A stretch of 64,000 nt of DNA from Phototrophicus methaneseepsis (GTDB lineage: Bacteria > Chloroflexota > Anaerolineae > Aggregatilineales > Phototrophicaceae): assembly GCF_015500095.1 (NCBI RefSeq), contig NZ_CP062983.1, positions 4,588,001 through 4,652,000 of the forward strand, read 5' to 3'. Of the stretch, positions 1 to 8,050 are shown piece after piece. The position numbers and the translations under genes were made by a program. How positions within the stretch are numbered: the first letter of the stretch is position 1; each line of letters begins with the position of its first letter. The notes under the pieces are model-generated. The model was not told the DNA's origin. It saw only the letters and a list, made by a program, of their open reading frames with translations, and did no database searches.

Positions 1-978
1 AGCCGCGAAAGCACCGAGCTTCATCAGCACGCCTGCATGGATCATCGACACAGCCGTTGGTGCCGCCACGTGACCATCTGGTGACCAGTTGTGGAAGGGG
101 AAAACACCTGCCAGGACGGCAAACCCGATGAAGATGAAGGGGAACCAGAATGTACCGAACGTCAGGACATCAATGCCGAAGTAACCACCCACATTGAAAA
201 TACCGTTTTCCGCAGCCAGCGTTAGCTGAACAAGGTTAAAGCTATAGGCCGTTGAGCCTTGCGGCAGCAGGCCGCTTTCGATAGCTGCCTGTAAGATCGC
301 GCTGCCCTGCTCCCCTGTGAAGTACGACCCAGCATAGAAGTACATCGCAACCGCACCAACCAGCGCCACAACGGAGCCGATCAAGATATAGAGCGTTAGC
401 TTCATACTGGCGTATTCACGTAGTTGGACCCAACCCCACCCAGCGATGAGTAGGTACATGGGGAAGATGGCAAGTTCATAAAAGAAGAAGAGCATAAATA
501 AATCGACCGCGACGAACACACCGAGTACGCCCGCCACCAACAGCATGAAGAAGGCCATAAATTCACGGATGCGATCCTGAATATTCCAGGATATAAGCAC
601 ACCCGCGACCGTCACCATACCCGTCAGGAGCACCATGGGGGCACTCAGGCCATCCACACCCACGTGCCACGCGATGCCCAACTGCTCAACCCATATATAT
701 CGCGCCTCAAAGACGAGGGACTCACTAAAGGCCCTGGTCGCCGTACTGGCGCCGATACTCGCATCGAAGGCGGGTTGGCCGGACATAAGGGTGCCCATCG
801 CTACCGCATTGTGATAGCTCAGGAACACCACCAGCGAGAGTGCCAGCAGTGATGCTGCCGCCGTGATCGCAACACCGCGAATAATGTCACGGTTTGCAGC
901 CGGCATAAACAGCAGAACGATACCGGCAATCGTCGGTATGGCGATGATGAGCGATAAAACGTCGAAACCAAAATCCAT
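1..978 (-). CDS. nuoM: NADH-quinone oxidoreductase subunit M, second copy (partial, 3' end outside window)
   Basis: The 326 visible codons run off the left edge. The product is an antiporter-like, proton-pumping membrane subunit of complex I. Direct signs of the NuoM type are VGVDGLSAPMVLLTGMVTV near residue 90, FFFYELAIFPMYLLIAGWGW near residue 145 (the glutamate of FYEL is the conserved TM5 carboxylate), and FPFHNWSPDGHVAAPTAVS followed by MIHAGVLMKLGAFAA at the visible end. These match NuoM rather than NuoN. It begins 5 nt after the stop of another nuoM, with AGGG 7 nt before the ATG. Two consecutive NuoM genes are unusual, because most bacteria have nuoL-M-N. A divergent NuoN is the main alternative, but the FYEL..PMYLLI and MIHAGVLMKLG blocks argue against it. 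Confidence 0.85.
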   Translation of the reverse strand, partial: MDFGFDVLSLIIAIPTIAGIVLLFMPAANRDIIRGVAITAAASLLALSLVVFLSYHNAVAMGTLMSGQPAFDASIGASTATRAFSESLVFEARYIWVEQLGIAWHVGVDGLSAPMVLLTGMVTVAGVLISWNIQDRIREFMAFFMLLVAGVLGVFVAVDLFMLFFFYELAIFPMYLLIAGWGWVQLREYASMKLTLYILIGSVVALVGAVAMYFYAGSYFTGEQGSAILQAAIESGLLPQGSTAYSFNLVQLTLAAENGIFNVGGYFGIDVLTFGTFWFPFIFIGFAVLAGVFPFHNWSPDGHVAAPTAVSMIHAGVLMKLGAFAA

Positions 979-982
979 TCGT

Positions 983-2677
983 TTACCCTATCCCGTTCAT
1001 TATCGCGGTCACACTGCCGTTGATCGTCAACAGAATCCAGTTCGGCAGGATACCTGTAATCAACATCAGGACCAGCAGCGGTGAAATCGCCACCATTTCA
1101 TTGAGGTGCAGTTCCAGGTTGGTGTTGAGCCACTTCATGTTGAAGGGACCATGCAATACAGCGCGGATGCCCTTCAGAATGTAGCTACCTGTGAACAGCA
1201 GGCCGATCATTGAAAGTGCCGTCAACACCGTGAACACCGGCCAAGTGCCGCGCACCACCAGGAATTCACCAATAAAGCCGTTCAGGCCCGGCAAGCCCAG
1301 GCTCGCCATACTGGTGAAGATGAAGATACCACCAAATATTGGGGCACGGACCCACAAGCCACCATACTCGGACATATCGCGCGTATGCGTCTTGTGATAC
1401 AAGCCACCTGCGAGCAAGAACATACCCGCTGCGCTCAGGCCATGGTTGAACATCTGCATGACCGCGCCGTTTGTGGCGATGATGCCCGTCTGGAGCATAT
1501 CCGCGCTCAGGCCAGCCGTTGACTGCTGTGCAGCCTGCCAGGATTCACCATAGAGCAAGGCCATCACCGCAACACCGATGCCGACGAAGCCCATATGATT
1601 GACTGAACTATAAGCAACCAGGCGTTTAATGTCATTCTGGCCGAAGGCTGCGAGCGCCCCAAGGACGATGCCAAGCACAGAAAGAATGGCGAAGATCGTG
1701 GCGAAGTTCATCCCGAAGATCGCTTCGCTGATCCACACATCCGGGAACAGCGGTACCACCAGACGGATGAAGCCATAAGCGCCTAACTTCAGCATGACGC
1801 CAGCCAACAACATGGAGCCAGCCGTAGGCGCTTCACCATGGGCATCTGGCAACCATGTATGGAAGGGCCAGATCGGCACTTTGATGGCGAAGGCGACGAA
1901 GAAGCCGATGAATGCAAGAGCCTTCACCGTCTCAATCGGGATACCCAGGAAGGAAGTCCCCAGGGTGTTGCTGAGCTGCGGCCAGATGACCGAGAGCGCC
2001 TGCATGTTATAAGTATTCATTCCAGCTTCGAAGCCAGGGAGCACGCCCTGAACTTGTGCAGCCATCTCAGGCGAGGCCAGCGACGACGCCCAACCAATGA
2101 GCTGAATCGCGAGCAGCATGCCGAGCGTGCCGCCGATGGAATAAATCATAAACTTGGTTGACGCATATAAGCGTCCGCCCGGGCTACCCCATTGGTTAAT
2201 CAAGAAGTACATGGGGACCAGGCTGAGTTCATAGAACAAGAAGAAGATCATCAAGTCCGTCGTCGCAAAGACGCCCATACTGCCTGCTTCGAACAGGAGC
2301 AGCAGCGCCAGATGGGCTGGCGCACGGTCGCTGACTTCCCAACTCACCAGGATCGCCAACGGCGATAAGATGCCCGTTAGCAAGATCATCGCGGCGCTGA
2401 TACCATCAATGCCGAATGAAATCTGTGAGCCCAGGAGCGCAAACCATGGCTGCGGCTCGCTAAACGTCAAATACCCGTAGCCTACGGACTCCGCGTTGTT
2501 CTGGTAGATAAAGAACACCGCAACCGCCAGCCCCAGCGTCAGCAGGGAAAAAGCCAACGCACCGATGCGCGCTAACCATGTCTGGCGGAAGAAGGCCCCC
2601 ACGACTACGGTTCCCACTGCTGGCAGCAAAATAAGTGCTAGCAGTGGGTCAATGCCGAAAATACTAAAGTCGATCAT
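983..2677 (-). CDS. nuoM: NADH-quinone oxidoreductase subunit M, first copy
   Basis: Encodes 564 residues, slightly longer than typical NuoM (about 500-510). Signature blocks are FGIDGISAAMILLTGILSP (residues ~89-107), FFLFYELSLVPMYFLINQWG (~146-165), WPFHTWLPDAHGEAPTAGS, LLAGVMLKLGAYGFIRLVVP, and the lysine-bearing FGQNDIKRLVAYSSVNHMGF. The product is one of the Mrp-antiporter-like proton channels of the complex I membrane arm. An insertion of about 45 residues after LIGWASS accounts for the extra length. The start ATG is preceded by AGGAG. The gene lies 9 nt after nuoL and 5 nt before a second nuoM-type gene, so all are probably one transcript. Confidence 0.95.
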   Translation of the reverse strand: MIDFSIFGIDPLLALILLPAVGTVVVGAFFRQTWLARIGALAFSLLTLGLAVAVFFIYQNNAESVGYGYLTFSEPQPWFALLGSQISFGIDGISAAMILLTGILSPLAILVSWEVSDRAPAHLALLLLFEAGSMGVFATTDLMIFFLFYELSLVPMYFLINQWGSPGGRLYASTKFMIYSIGGTLGMLLAIQLIGWASSLASPEMAAQVQGVLPGFEAGMNTYNMQALSVIWPQLSNTLGTSFLGIPIETVKALAFIGFFVAFAIKVPIWPFHTWLPDAHGEAPTAGSMLLAGVMLKLGAYGFIRLVVPLFPDVWISEAIFGMNFATIFAILSVLGIVLGALAAFGQNDIKRLVAYSSVNHMGFVGIGVAVMALLYGESWQAAQQSTAGLSADMLQTGIIATNGAVMQMFNHGLSAAGMFLLAGGLYHKTHTRDMSEYGGLWVRAPIFGGIFIFTSMASLGLPGLNGFIGEFLVVRGTWPVFTVLTALSMIGLLFTGSYILKGIRAVLHGPFNMKWLNTNLELHLNEMVAISPLLVLMLITGILPNWILLTINGSVTAIMNGIG

Positions 2678-2686
2678 GCATATCTC

Positions 2687-5110
2687 CTACTGCGCGGCCA
2701 CTGCGCCGCCGGCTGTCAGCGCGAAGAAGAGGCCAATGACCAGGATTGTGATTAGAACAGCCAGCAAATACTGCTGTACGCGCCCGGTTTGCGCGCCGCG
2801 CAGCCAGCCGCCTAGGTCGTAAATTGCTCTCGGGATACCATCACCCACACCATCAATCAACCATTTGTTGAGCACTTTGAATAGATCGCCCAACCAGGTG
2901 AATGCACGTGCGACAAAGTGCAAGAAGCCGTCAATCAGGCCCTTATCAACGAAGACATTGACCTGTTTAGCAACCCACTTCGCCGGTGCCACGAAGAGAA
3001 CACCATACAACTCATCAATATAGTAGCGGCGTTGCAGCGTGGTATACACGGAGCGCCCCAGAATATTGATGAGTGGGTCTTCCTGGCCGACCTGCAAAGG
3101 CTTGCGCCAATACATACGCCAACCCAGCCAGATGCCGCCCAACGCCACCGCGAACGATGTCAACAATGGAATCCAGTTAAACGGCGGGGCATCGACATGG
3201 AAGACTTCATTATGTGGCAGGGCATAAATCACCCAATGATGGAAGAAACTGTGATCCGGCGAGAAGATGCTACCCAGAATCGGGAAGTCCGTCGGCACGC
3301 CGACGAATCCCGCGAACAGGGCAAAGAATGACAGCACAATCAGCGGGAGCTGCATCGTGAAGGACACGACATTGCGCGGGCCACCCAATGTGGCGTGGTC
3401 GGCGGCTTCTGTGCGCGGTGCGCCCCAGAAGGTCAGGCCGATCTGACGCATGGTGTAGAAAGCCGTCAGGAAGGCCGCAATCGCCAGAACGAAGAAGACC
3501 AGTGCATGTGGGCCGAAGCCTTCCATCGTCCCTAACCAGGCATCTGCCAGGATTTCATCCTTCGACCAGAAGCCTGCCGTGATAAGCGGGAAGCCAGAAA
3601 GGGACAAACCACCAATCAAGAAAGTGTAGAAAGTGACGGGGATCTTCTTGGAAAGGCCGCCCATATTGCGCATATCCTGCGGATCGAAAGGCGGCTCCGC
3701 GTGACCGGAAACGCCATGTTCCTCGGCCATATCTTCAGCGGCTTCTTCCGTGCTTTCATCATGTTCATCATGATGGCCGGAATGAAGCGCGTGATGGTGA
3801 TGTTCATGCACGTGATGTTCACCGTGCTCCATGGCATGGATGACGGAGCCAGAAGCCATGAACAACAATGCTTTGAAGAAAGCGTGTGTAATAAGGTGGA
3901 AGGCTGCGGCCACATAAGCGCCGATACCCAATGCAGCCATCATAAAGCCAAGCTGGGAGATTGTCGAATACGCCAGCACAGCTTTAACGTCATTCTGGGC
4001 AACAGCCATCGTCGCTGAGAAGAGCGCCGTAAAGCTGCCAACAATCGCCATCAACAGCAACGGCTGGCTCAGCAAGCCATGATGTGGGTCTGCCGCGCCA
4101 AAGGCATCGCCAGAGCCTACAAAAAGTGGGTACATACGGATAACCGCGTAAATACCAGCGCTCACCATCGCGGCTGCATGGATCATCGCACTAACCGGCG
4201 TCGGGCCTTCCATCGCGTCTGGCAGCCAGACATGCAACGGGAACTGAGCCGATTTACCAATCGTACCGACGATCAGCAGCGTACCAATCAACCCCGCCGC
4301 GCTGAAGCCCCAGCTACCCAGGATAATGGCCGGGGTACCAGCCAGCATCTCTAGAGTGGCTTCATTCATGAGAATGTCGCGGAAGTTAAGCGTGCCCGTC
4401 ATAGCGAAGAGGTAAGCAATACCGAGCAGCATGACCACATCGGCCACGCGCGTGACGGTGAAGGCTTTGATCGCTGCTTTGTAGGCGCTCTCTTTTTCAA
4501 ACCAGAAGCCGATGAGCATATAAGAACACACACCCATGACTTCCCAGCCTGTGAAGAGCACCAGCAAGTTATCAGCAACTGTCAGGGTGAGCATCGCCCC
4601 GGCAAATAAGCTGATCAGTGCGAAGAAACGCGATTGACGCGGATCATTCGCCATATAGCCGATGCTATAGACGAAGATACACAGCACCGCAATCGGGACC
4701 ATCACCAACAAAAGCATATTGAGCGGATCAATCATGACGCCGATACGGAACGGTGTATCGCCTAATGCCATCCACTCAATTGAACTGGCGAATACTTCCT
4801 CGCCGAAGGTCCCGGCGCCAATCGCCAGTGCCTGCCCTACCAGGTTCAAACTGATGAGCAGAGCCGCAACCACACCGCTAATGCCAACAATAATGCTGAC
4901 AACACGGCTCCAATCCGCCACAATCGGCACATCCATGCCGTCATAATCTGGATGATGCCCGCCGTAGTGTTCATCCGTCGCTGGCAACCACTTCGCGCGG
5001 TTTGTCAGCAATGTGATGATGAAGAACGCCAGCAGCGGCCCAAAGGGGATCAGCCAGGGCAGCGTATTGGGGTTGGTAATGTCAATCAGTGGTAGTTCCA
5101 CAAGATTCAT
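2687..5110 (-). CDS. nuoL: NADH-quinone oxidoreductase subunit L with duplicated lateral-helix segment and His-rich insert
   Basis: Encodes 807 residues, much longer than E. coli NuoL (613). The core antiporter fold is clear: FRIGVMIDPLNMLLL, FTGWEVMGVCSYMLIGFWFE, FPLHVWLPDAMEGPTPVSA, MIHAAAMVSAGIYAVIRMYP, and NDVKAVLAYSTISQLGFM. Two departures stand out. A loop at about residues 424-480 is packed with His, Glu and Asp (HEHHHHALHSGHHDEHDE). In the C-terminal lateral amphipathic helix, residues ~720-745 and ~746-771 are tandem copies at exactly 26-residue spacing: LIDG at 725 and 751, and RAFTWLGDLFK against RAIYDLGGWLR. NuoL is the distal pump, and its lateral helix runs along the other antiporter subunits. 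A longer helix fits the second nuoM downstream. The start follows GGATAGGGT. Confidence 0.95.
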   Translation of the reverse strand: MNLVELPLIDITNPNTLPWLIPFGPLLAFFIITLLTNRAKWLPATDEHYGGHHPDYDGMDVPIVADWSRVVSIIVGISGVVAALLISLNLVGQALAIGAGTFGEEVFASSIEWMALGDTPFRIGVMIDPLNMLLLVMVPIAVLCIFVYSIGYMANDPRQSRFFALISLFAGAMLTLTVADNLLVLFTGWEVMGVCSYMLIGFWFEKESAYKAAIKAFTVTRVADVVMLLGIAYLFAMTGTLNFRDILMNEATLEMLAGTPAIILGSWGFSAAGLIGTLLIVGTIGKSAQFPLHVWLPDAMEGPTPVSAMIHAAAMVSAGIYAVIRMYPLFVGSGDAFGAADPHHGLLSQPLLLMAIVGSFTALFSATMAVAQNDVKAVLAYSTISQLGFMMAALGIGAYVAAAFHLITHAFFKALLFMASGSVIHAMEHGEHHVHEHHHHALHSGHHDEHDESTEEAAEDMAEEHGVSGHAEPPFDPQDMRNMGGLSKKIPVTFYTFLIGGLSLSGFPLITAGFWSKDEILADAWLGTMEGFGPHALVFFVLAIAAFLTAFYTMRQIGLTFWGAPRTEAADHATLGGPRNVVSFTMQLPLIVLSFFALFAGFVGVPTDFPILGSIFSPDHSFFHHWVIYALPHNEVFHVDAPPFNWIPLLTSFAVALGGIWLGWRMYWRKPLQVGQEDPLINILGRSVYTTLQRRYYIDELYGVLFVAPAKWVAKQVNVFVDKGLIDGFLHFVARAFTWLGDLFKVLNKWLIDGVGDGIPRAIYDLGGWLRGAQTGRVQQYLLAVLITILVIGLFFALTAGGAVAAQ

Positions 5111-5119
5111 TAAGTCACC

Positions 5120-5455
5120 CTATCCTCTCAACGTATCGGCTTCTTCAGGATCGACCGAGCGCCGATTGCGATAGACCGTAATAATAATCGCGAGGCCGAC
5201 TGCAGCTTCCGCCGCGGCCACGACCAACAAGAAGGCCGCAAAAACAATACCATTTAATTCCGAAGGTGCTGGTTGCGTCAGACTAGCGATCGTCGTGTTA
5301 TAGCGCCAGAACGCCACAGCGTTGATATTGACGGCATTGAGCATCAATTCAATGCTCATTAGCACGGCAACACCATTACGACGCGACAAGACGCCGAACA
5401 CACCCAGGCAAAAGAGCCCTGCGGCTACCGTTAAATACATCCATAAAGGGACCAT
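5120..5455 (-). CDS. nuoK: NADH-quinone oxidoreductase subunit K
   Basis: Encodes 111 residues, close to the usual ~100. Three membrane segments are visible, with the conserved glutamates in VLMSIELMLNAVNIN (TM2) and FLLVVAAAEAAVGLAII (TM3). These form part of the proton path between NuoJ and NuoN in complex I. The ATG overlaps the nuoJ stop by one base (TAATG), implying translational coupling. The C-terminal tail is short and charged (DPEEADTLRG). Confidence 0.97.
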   Translation of the reverse strand: MVPLWMYLTVAAGLFCLGVFGVLSRRNGVAVLMSIELMLNAVNINAVAFWRYNTTIASLTQPAPSELNGIVFAAFLLVVAAAEAAVGLAIIITVYRNRRSVDPEEADTLRG

Positions 5456-5991
5456 TATTCGCCAATCTCCTCTTCGTCCACATCGCGCGCGATGACGATA
5501 GCACCGATCATCGCAGCAGTGAGTAAGAGCGACGCCACCTCAAAGGGCAAGACATACCCTTCACCAGATACAAGTGCCAGGCCGAGGTCGGTTGTATTAC
5601 GCACAACATCCGACGCAGGCACAGCAAAGGCTTCATTCGCGCCAAATACAGGCCAGATCACGCCAACAATGAGCATGGCGAACAGAAGCGCTGCGCCAAT
5701 CGCAGTCGGCCATAAGCGGTTATAACGCGCTGTCAGATGCGTCAGGCTGCGAGTGAGCATCACTGCAAAGGTGAACAAAATGGCAATCGCACCGATGTAA
5801 ACCAACACCTGTACCGCTGCCAGGAACGGCGCACTCAGCAGGACGAAAAGCCCCGCCACACCGAACAAGCTCACCATCAGCCAGATCGTGCCCCGGAACA
5901 GGTTGCGATTCGTCACAACCCCGAAGCCACCACCCAAGGCCAGCAAACTAAAGATAAAAAATGCAATCGCACTAAAATCGATTTGAGACAT
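5455..5991 (-). CDS. nuoJ: NADH-quinone oxidoreductase subunit J
   Basis: Encodes 178 residues with five predicted membrane helices. The family block VQVLVYIGAIAILFTFAVML at about residues 60-80 carries the conserved TM3 region (YIGAI.ILF) with the pi-bulge that moves during turnover. The product is a membrane-arm subunit of complex I linking NuoA/H to NuoK. The start ATG has GGAG 5-6 nt upstream and also lies behind the GGATAGGGT motif seen at two other junctions of this operon. It follows nuoH directly: the nuoI gene normally found between H and J is absent here. Confidence 0.97.
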   Translation of the reverse strand: MSQIDFSAIAFFIFSLLALGGGFGVVTNRNLFRGTIWLMVSLFGVAGLFVLLSAPFLAAVQVLVYIGAIAILFTFAVMLTRSLTHLTARYNRLWPTAIGAALLFAMLIVGVIWPVFGANEAFAVPASDVVRNTTDLGLALVSGEGYVLPFEVASLLLTAAMIGAIVIARDVDEEEIGE

Positions 5992-6009
5992 GAAGCTCCT
6001 ACCCTATCC

Positions 6010-7242
6010 TTAATCGCCAGTGGCCCCGGCAACCGCGCGGCTCGCAGCACGTGCTTCTAATTCAGCACGGCTTTCGTTACCACTACGGCGCAGGCGGTTG
6101 ATAATCGGGATGCAGATCAGCACGTTCGAAAGCAACAGCACTATCGTCATAGGCAGCATTTCTACGAACGTACCCGTTTGCAGGGCCATATTACCCGCTT
6201 CATCGAGCGGTACGAGGCCAATTTCCTTCAGGACCATCACCAGGAAGGAAAGCACCAGCACATTGACAATGGAGATGGGCACTAGGAAGAACCAATTGAA
6301 TTTCATCACCTGGTCAATACGGAAGCGTGGGACCGTATTACGAATCCACAGCGAGACGAAATAGACCAGGGACGCCTTGACGCCCAGCCAGAAGAACGCA
6401 ATCAGCGGTTCCTGCCAGCCTGGGAAGAACCAGCCGCCCATAAAGAGGACCGCAATCAGGACGCCATTGGTGAAGACATGCAAGAACTCCGCAGCGAAGA
6501 ACATGCCGAACTTCATGCCGGAGTACTCAATATTGAAGCCTGCCACCAATTCCGATTCCGCCTCGATTAAGTCGAAGGGTGCACGGCCTGTTTCCGCCTG
6601 GGAAGATATAAAGAAGAGCAGCATCGCCAGCGGCGACATAAAGACAAACCACATCCCGCCCTGGGCATAAACAATATCCAGCATACTCATACTGCCTGCA
6701 AGCAAAACAGGCACCATCAGGGCGAAAACAAGTGGGATTTCATAGCTGACAAGCAGCGCAACGACGCGGAATGCACCGAGCAGCGCGTACTTGTTATTAC
6801 TGGCCCAACCTGCCGTCATGATAGCTAACGTGCCCAGGGACGCCACCGCGACAAAGTACAGCGCGCCAATTTCGAGATCAGCACCGAAGTGATACGGTGT
6901 ATAGGGCACAATCGCCCAGATCAAGGCCACAGAAGCAAATGAAATGAGCGGCGCGACATTGTATAGTAAGCGATCCGCTGCTGTCGGGGTAATGTCTTCT
7001 TTAACAAGCAATTTCAGGAGGTCTGCAAAAGTTTGTACGAGGCCAAAGGGGCCAACGCGGTTCGGACCAATACGGTCCTGGATGCGAGCAGCGATTTTAC
7101 GCTCGACCCAGATGAGGAAGATTACCGTTACAAGAGGTACCCCACTCACCGCAACCACAGCCAGCAGCAGAGACAAAAATTGGGCCAGGCCCACATCTAA
7201 ACCGCTTTGTGCTATTACCTCGCAGAGTCCGGTACAATCCAT
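6010..7242 (-). CDS. nuoH: NADH-quinone oxidoreductase subunit H
   Basis: Encodes 410 residues, longer than E. coli NuoH (325), with extra residues in the N-terminal and C-terminal tails. The diagnostic blocks are intact: FLIWVERKIAARIQDRIGPN (residues ~42-61), FGLVQTFADLLKLLVKED, SLGTLAIMTAGWASNNKYAL, AETGRAPFDLIEAESELVAG (the acidic quinone-site loop) and IRNTVPRFRIDQVMKFNW. The product anchors the peripheral arm and forms the quinone chamber of complex I. The C-terminal tail (ESRAELEARAASRAVAGATGD) is hydrophilic. It starts 33 nt after nuoA ends, in the same transcription unit. Confidence 0.97.
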   Translation of the reverse strand: MDCTGLCEVIAQSGLDVGLAQFLSLLLAVVAVSGVPLVTVIFLIWVERKIAARIQDRIGPNRVGPFGLVQTFADLLKLLVKEDITPTAADRLLYNVAPLISFASVALIWAIVPYTPYHFGADLEIGALYFVAVASLGTLAIMTAGWASNNKYALLGAFRVVALLVSYEIPLVFALMVPVLLAGSMSMLDIVYAQGGMWFVFMSPLAMLLFFISSQAETGRAPFDLIEAESELVAGFNIEYSGMKFGMFFAAEFLHVFTNGVLIAVLFMGGWFFPGWQEPLIAFFWLGVKASLVYFVSLWIRNTVPRFRIDQVMKFNWFFLVPISIVNVLVLSFLVMVLKEIGLVPLDEAGNMALQTGTFVEMLPMTIVLLLSNVLICIPIINRLRRSGNESRAELEARAASRAVAGATGD

Positions 7243-7275
7243 ACGTTGCTACTCCAATACTGCCGTGTGTGCAGC

Positions 7276-7638
7276 TTAGCGCCAGATCAATACGCCTTTA
7301 CGCCAGGCGTAAATCAGGGCATCCGTCAATAAGAAGATGAACAAGAGACCAGCCGCAAAGGCGAAGAAATCTAACTGGTGATAAGCCACAGCCCAGGGGA
7401 ATAAGAAGACCATCTCGACGTCAAAAACCAGAAAGATCAAGCCATAAATATAATACTGGACGCGGAACTGAACCCAGGTATCGCCAACCGTTTCGACACC
7501 GCATTCATACGTCTGGCTTTTAAGTACATTGGGTTTCTTGGGACGCAGTAATGTGGCGACACCGATTGGCAACATCGGCAGAATTGGCGCAAGTAATGCA
7601 AACACACCAATAAACGCCCATTCATTTAATACATTCAT
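7276..7638 (-). CDS. nuoA: NADH-quinone oxidoreductase subunit A
   Basis: Encodes 120 residues with three membrane helices. Family signatures are YECGVETVGDTWVQFRVQYY (residues ~44-63) and the second-helix block LIFLVFDVEMVFLFPWAV, which contains the conserved acidic pair. This is a membrane subunit of complex I at the junction with the quinone site. It is the first gene of the unit, followed by nuoH, whereas nuoB, C, D, E, F, G and I are not in the window. A sigma-70-like promoter lies about 115 bp upstream. Confidence 0.97.
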   Translation of the reverse strand: MNVLNEWAFIGVFALLAPILPMLPIGVATLLRPKKPNVLKSQTYECGVETVGDTWVQFRVQYYIYGLIFLVFDVEMVFLFPWAVAYHQLDFFAFAAGLLFIFLLTDALIYAWRKGVLIWR

Positions 7639-8050
7639 GGAGCAAATACTCCTGACAGAGACGGCTTCCTAAAAATTAAGAGATTTTTGTGCGCTTGGCA
7701 AACGACAATTCCAGCCCAAACGGGGTTTGCGCGATTTCTCACAAACGACATGAGTATAGCATCGTCGAGCGAAGCTAGCAATGGAATGGATGTATCACCA
7801 ACGCACCTAAATCGAATCGGATTGTAGCACAGAGACCTGAAGAAACAAAGCGGTTAAAATAGTGAATCAGGCTATTCTGTACAAATCACTGAGGGCATTT
7901 GCACAACCCCCTACATACGCAAATGAAATCAACAGCCTATTCAAAATTCTAGTCAACGAGCACCCACTGTTGGCCCAGTATAGGCTTGTATTACGACGCA
8001 GCATCGCGTACAAACGAAGCATGGTTCACTTTATGAGCAGGGAACGCCCT
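7639..8050. other. Divergent intergenic region between nuoA and the first FemAB gene
   Basis: About 410 bp separate nuoA from the preferred start of the FemAB gene. The nuo promoter candidate is at 7753-7781. The reading frame of the FemAB gene stays open back to a GTG at 7862. The residues it would add (positively charged, rich in Ala and Leu) have no match to the domain or to the paralogue, so I treat them as untranslated leader. I saw no hairpin terminator or RNA motif. Confidence 0.5.
7753..7781 (-). promoter_or_regulatory. Probable sigma-70 promoter of the nuo operon
   Basis: On the minus strand TTGCTA (4/6 match to -35) is followed after exactly 17 nt by TATACT (5/6 match to -10). It is oriented toward nuoA, with a leader of about 105 nt. 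Confidence 0.5.

Noticed and set aside
1-978. Assignment of the left-edge gene to nuoN
   Set aside because: The visible part carries FFFYEL..PMYLLI and MIHAGVLMKLG, which are NuoM features; the C-terminal part is outside the window so the call keeps some doubt.
7862-8050. N-terminal extension of the first FemAB gene from a GTG
   Set aside because: No ribosome site, no match to the paralogue and low protein-like character; ATG 8051 has AGGGA and fits the domain.
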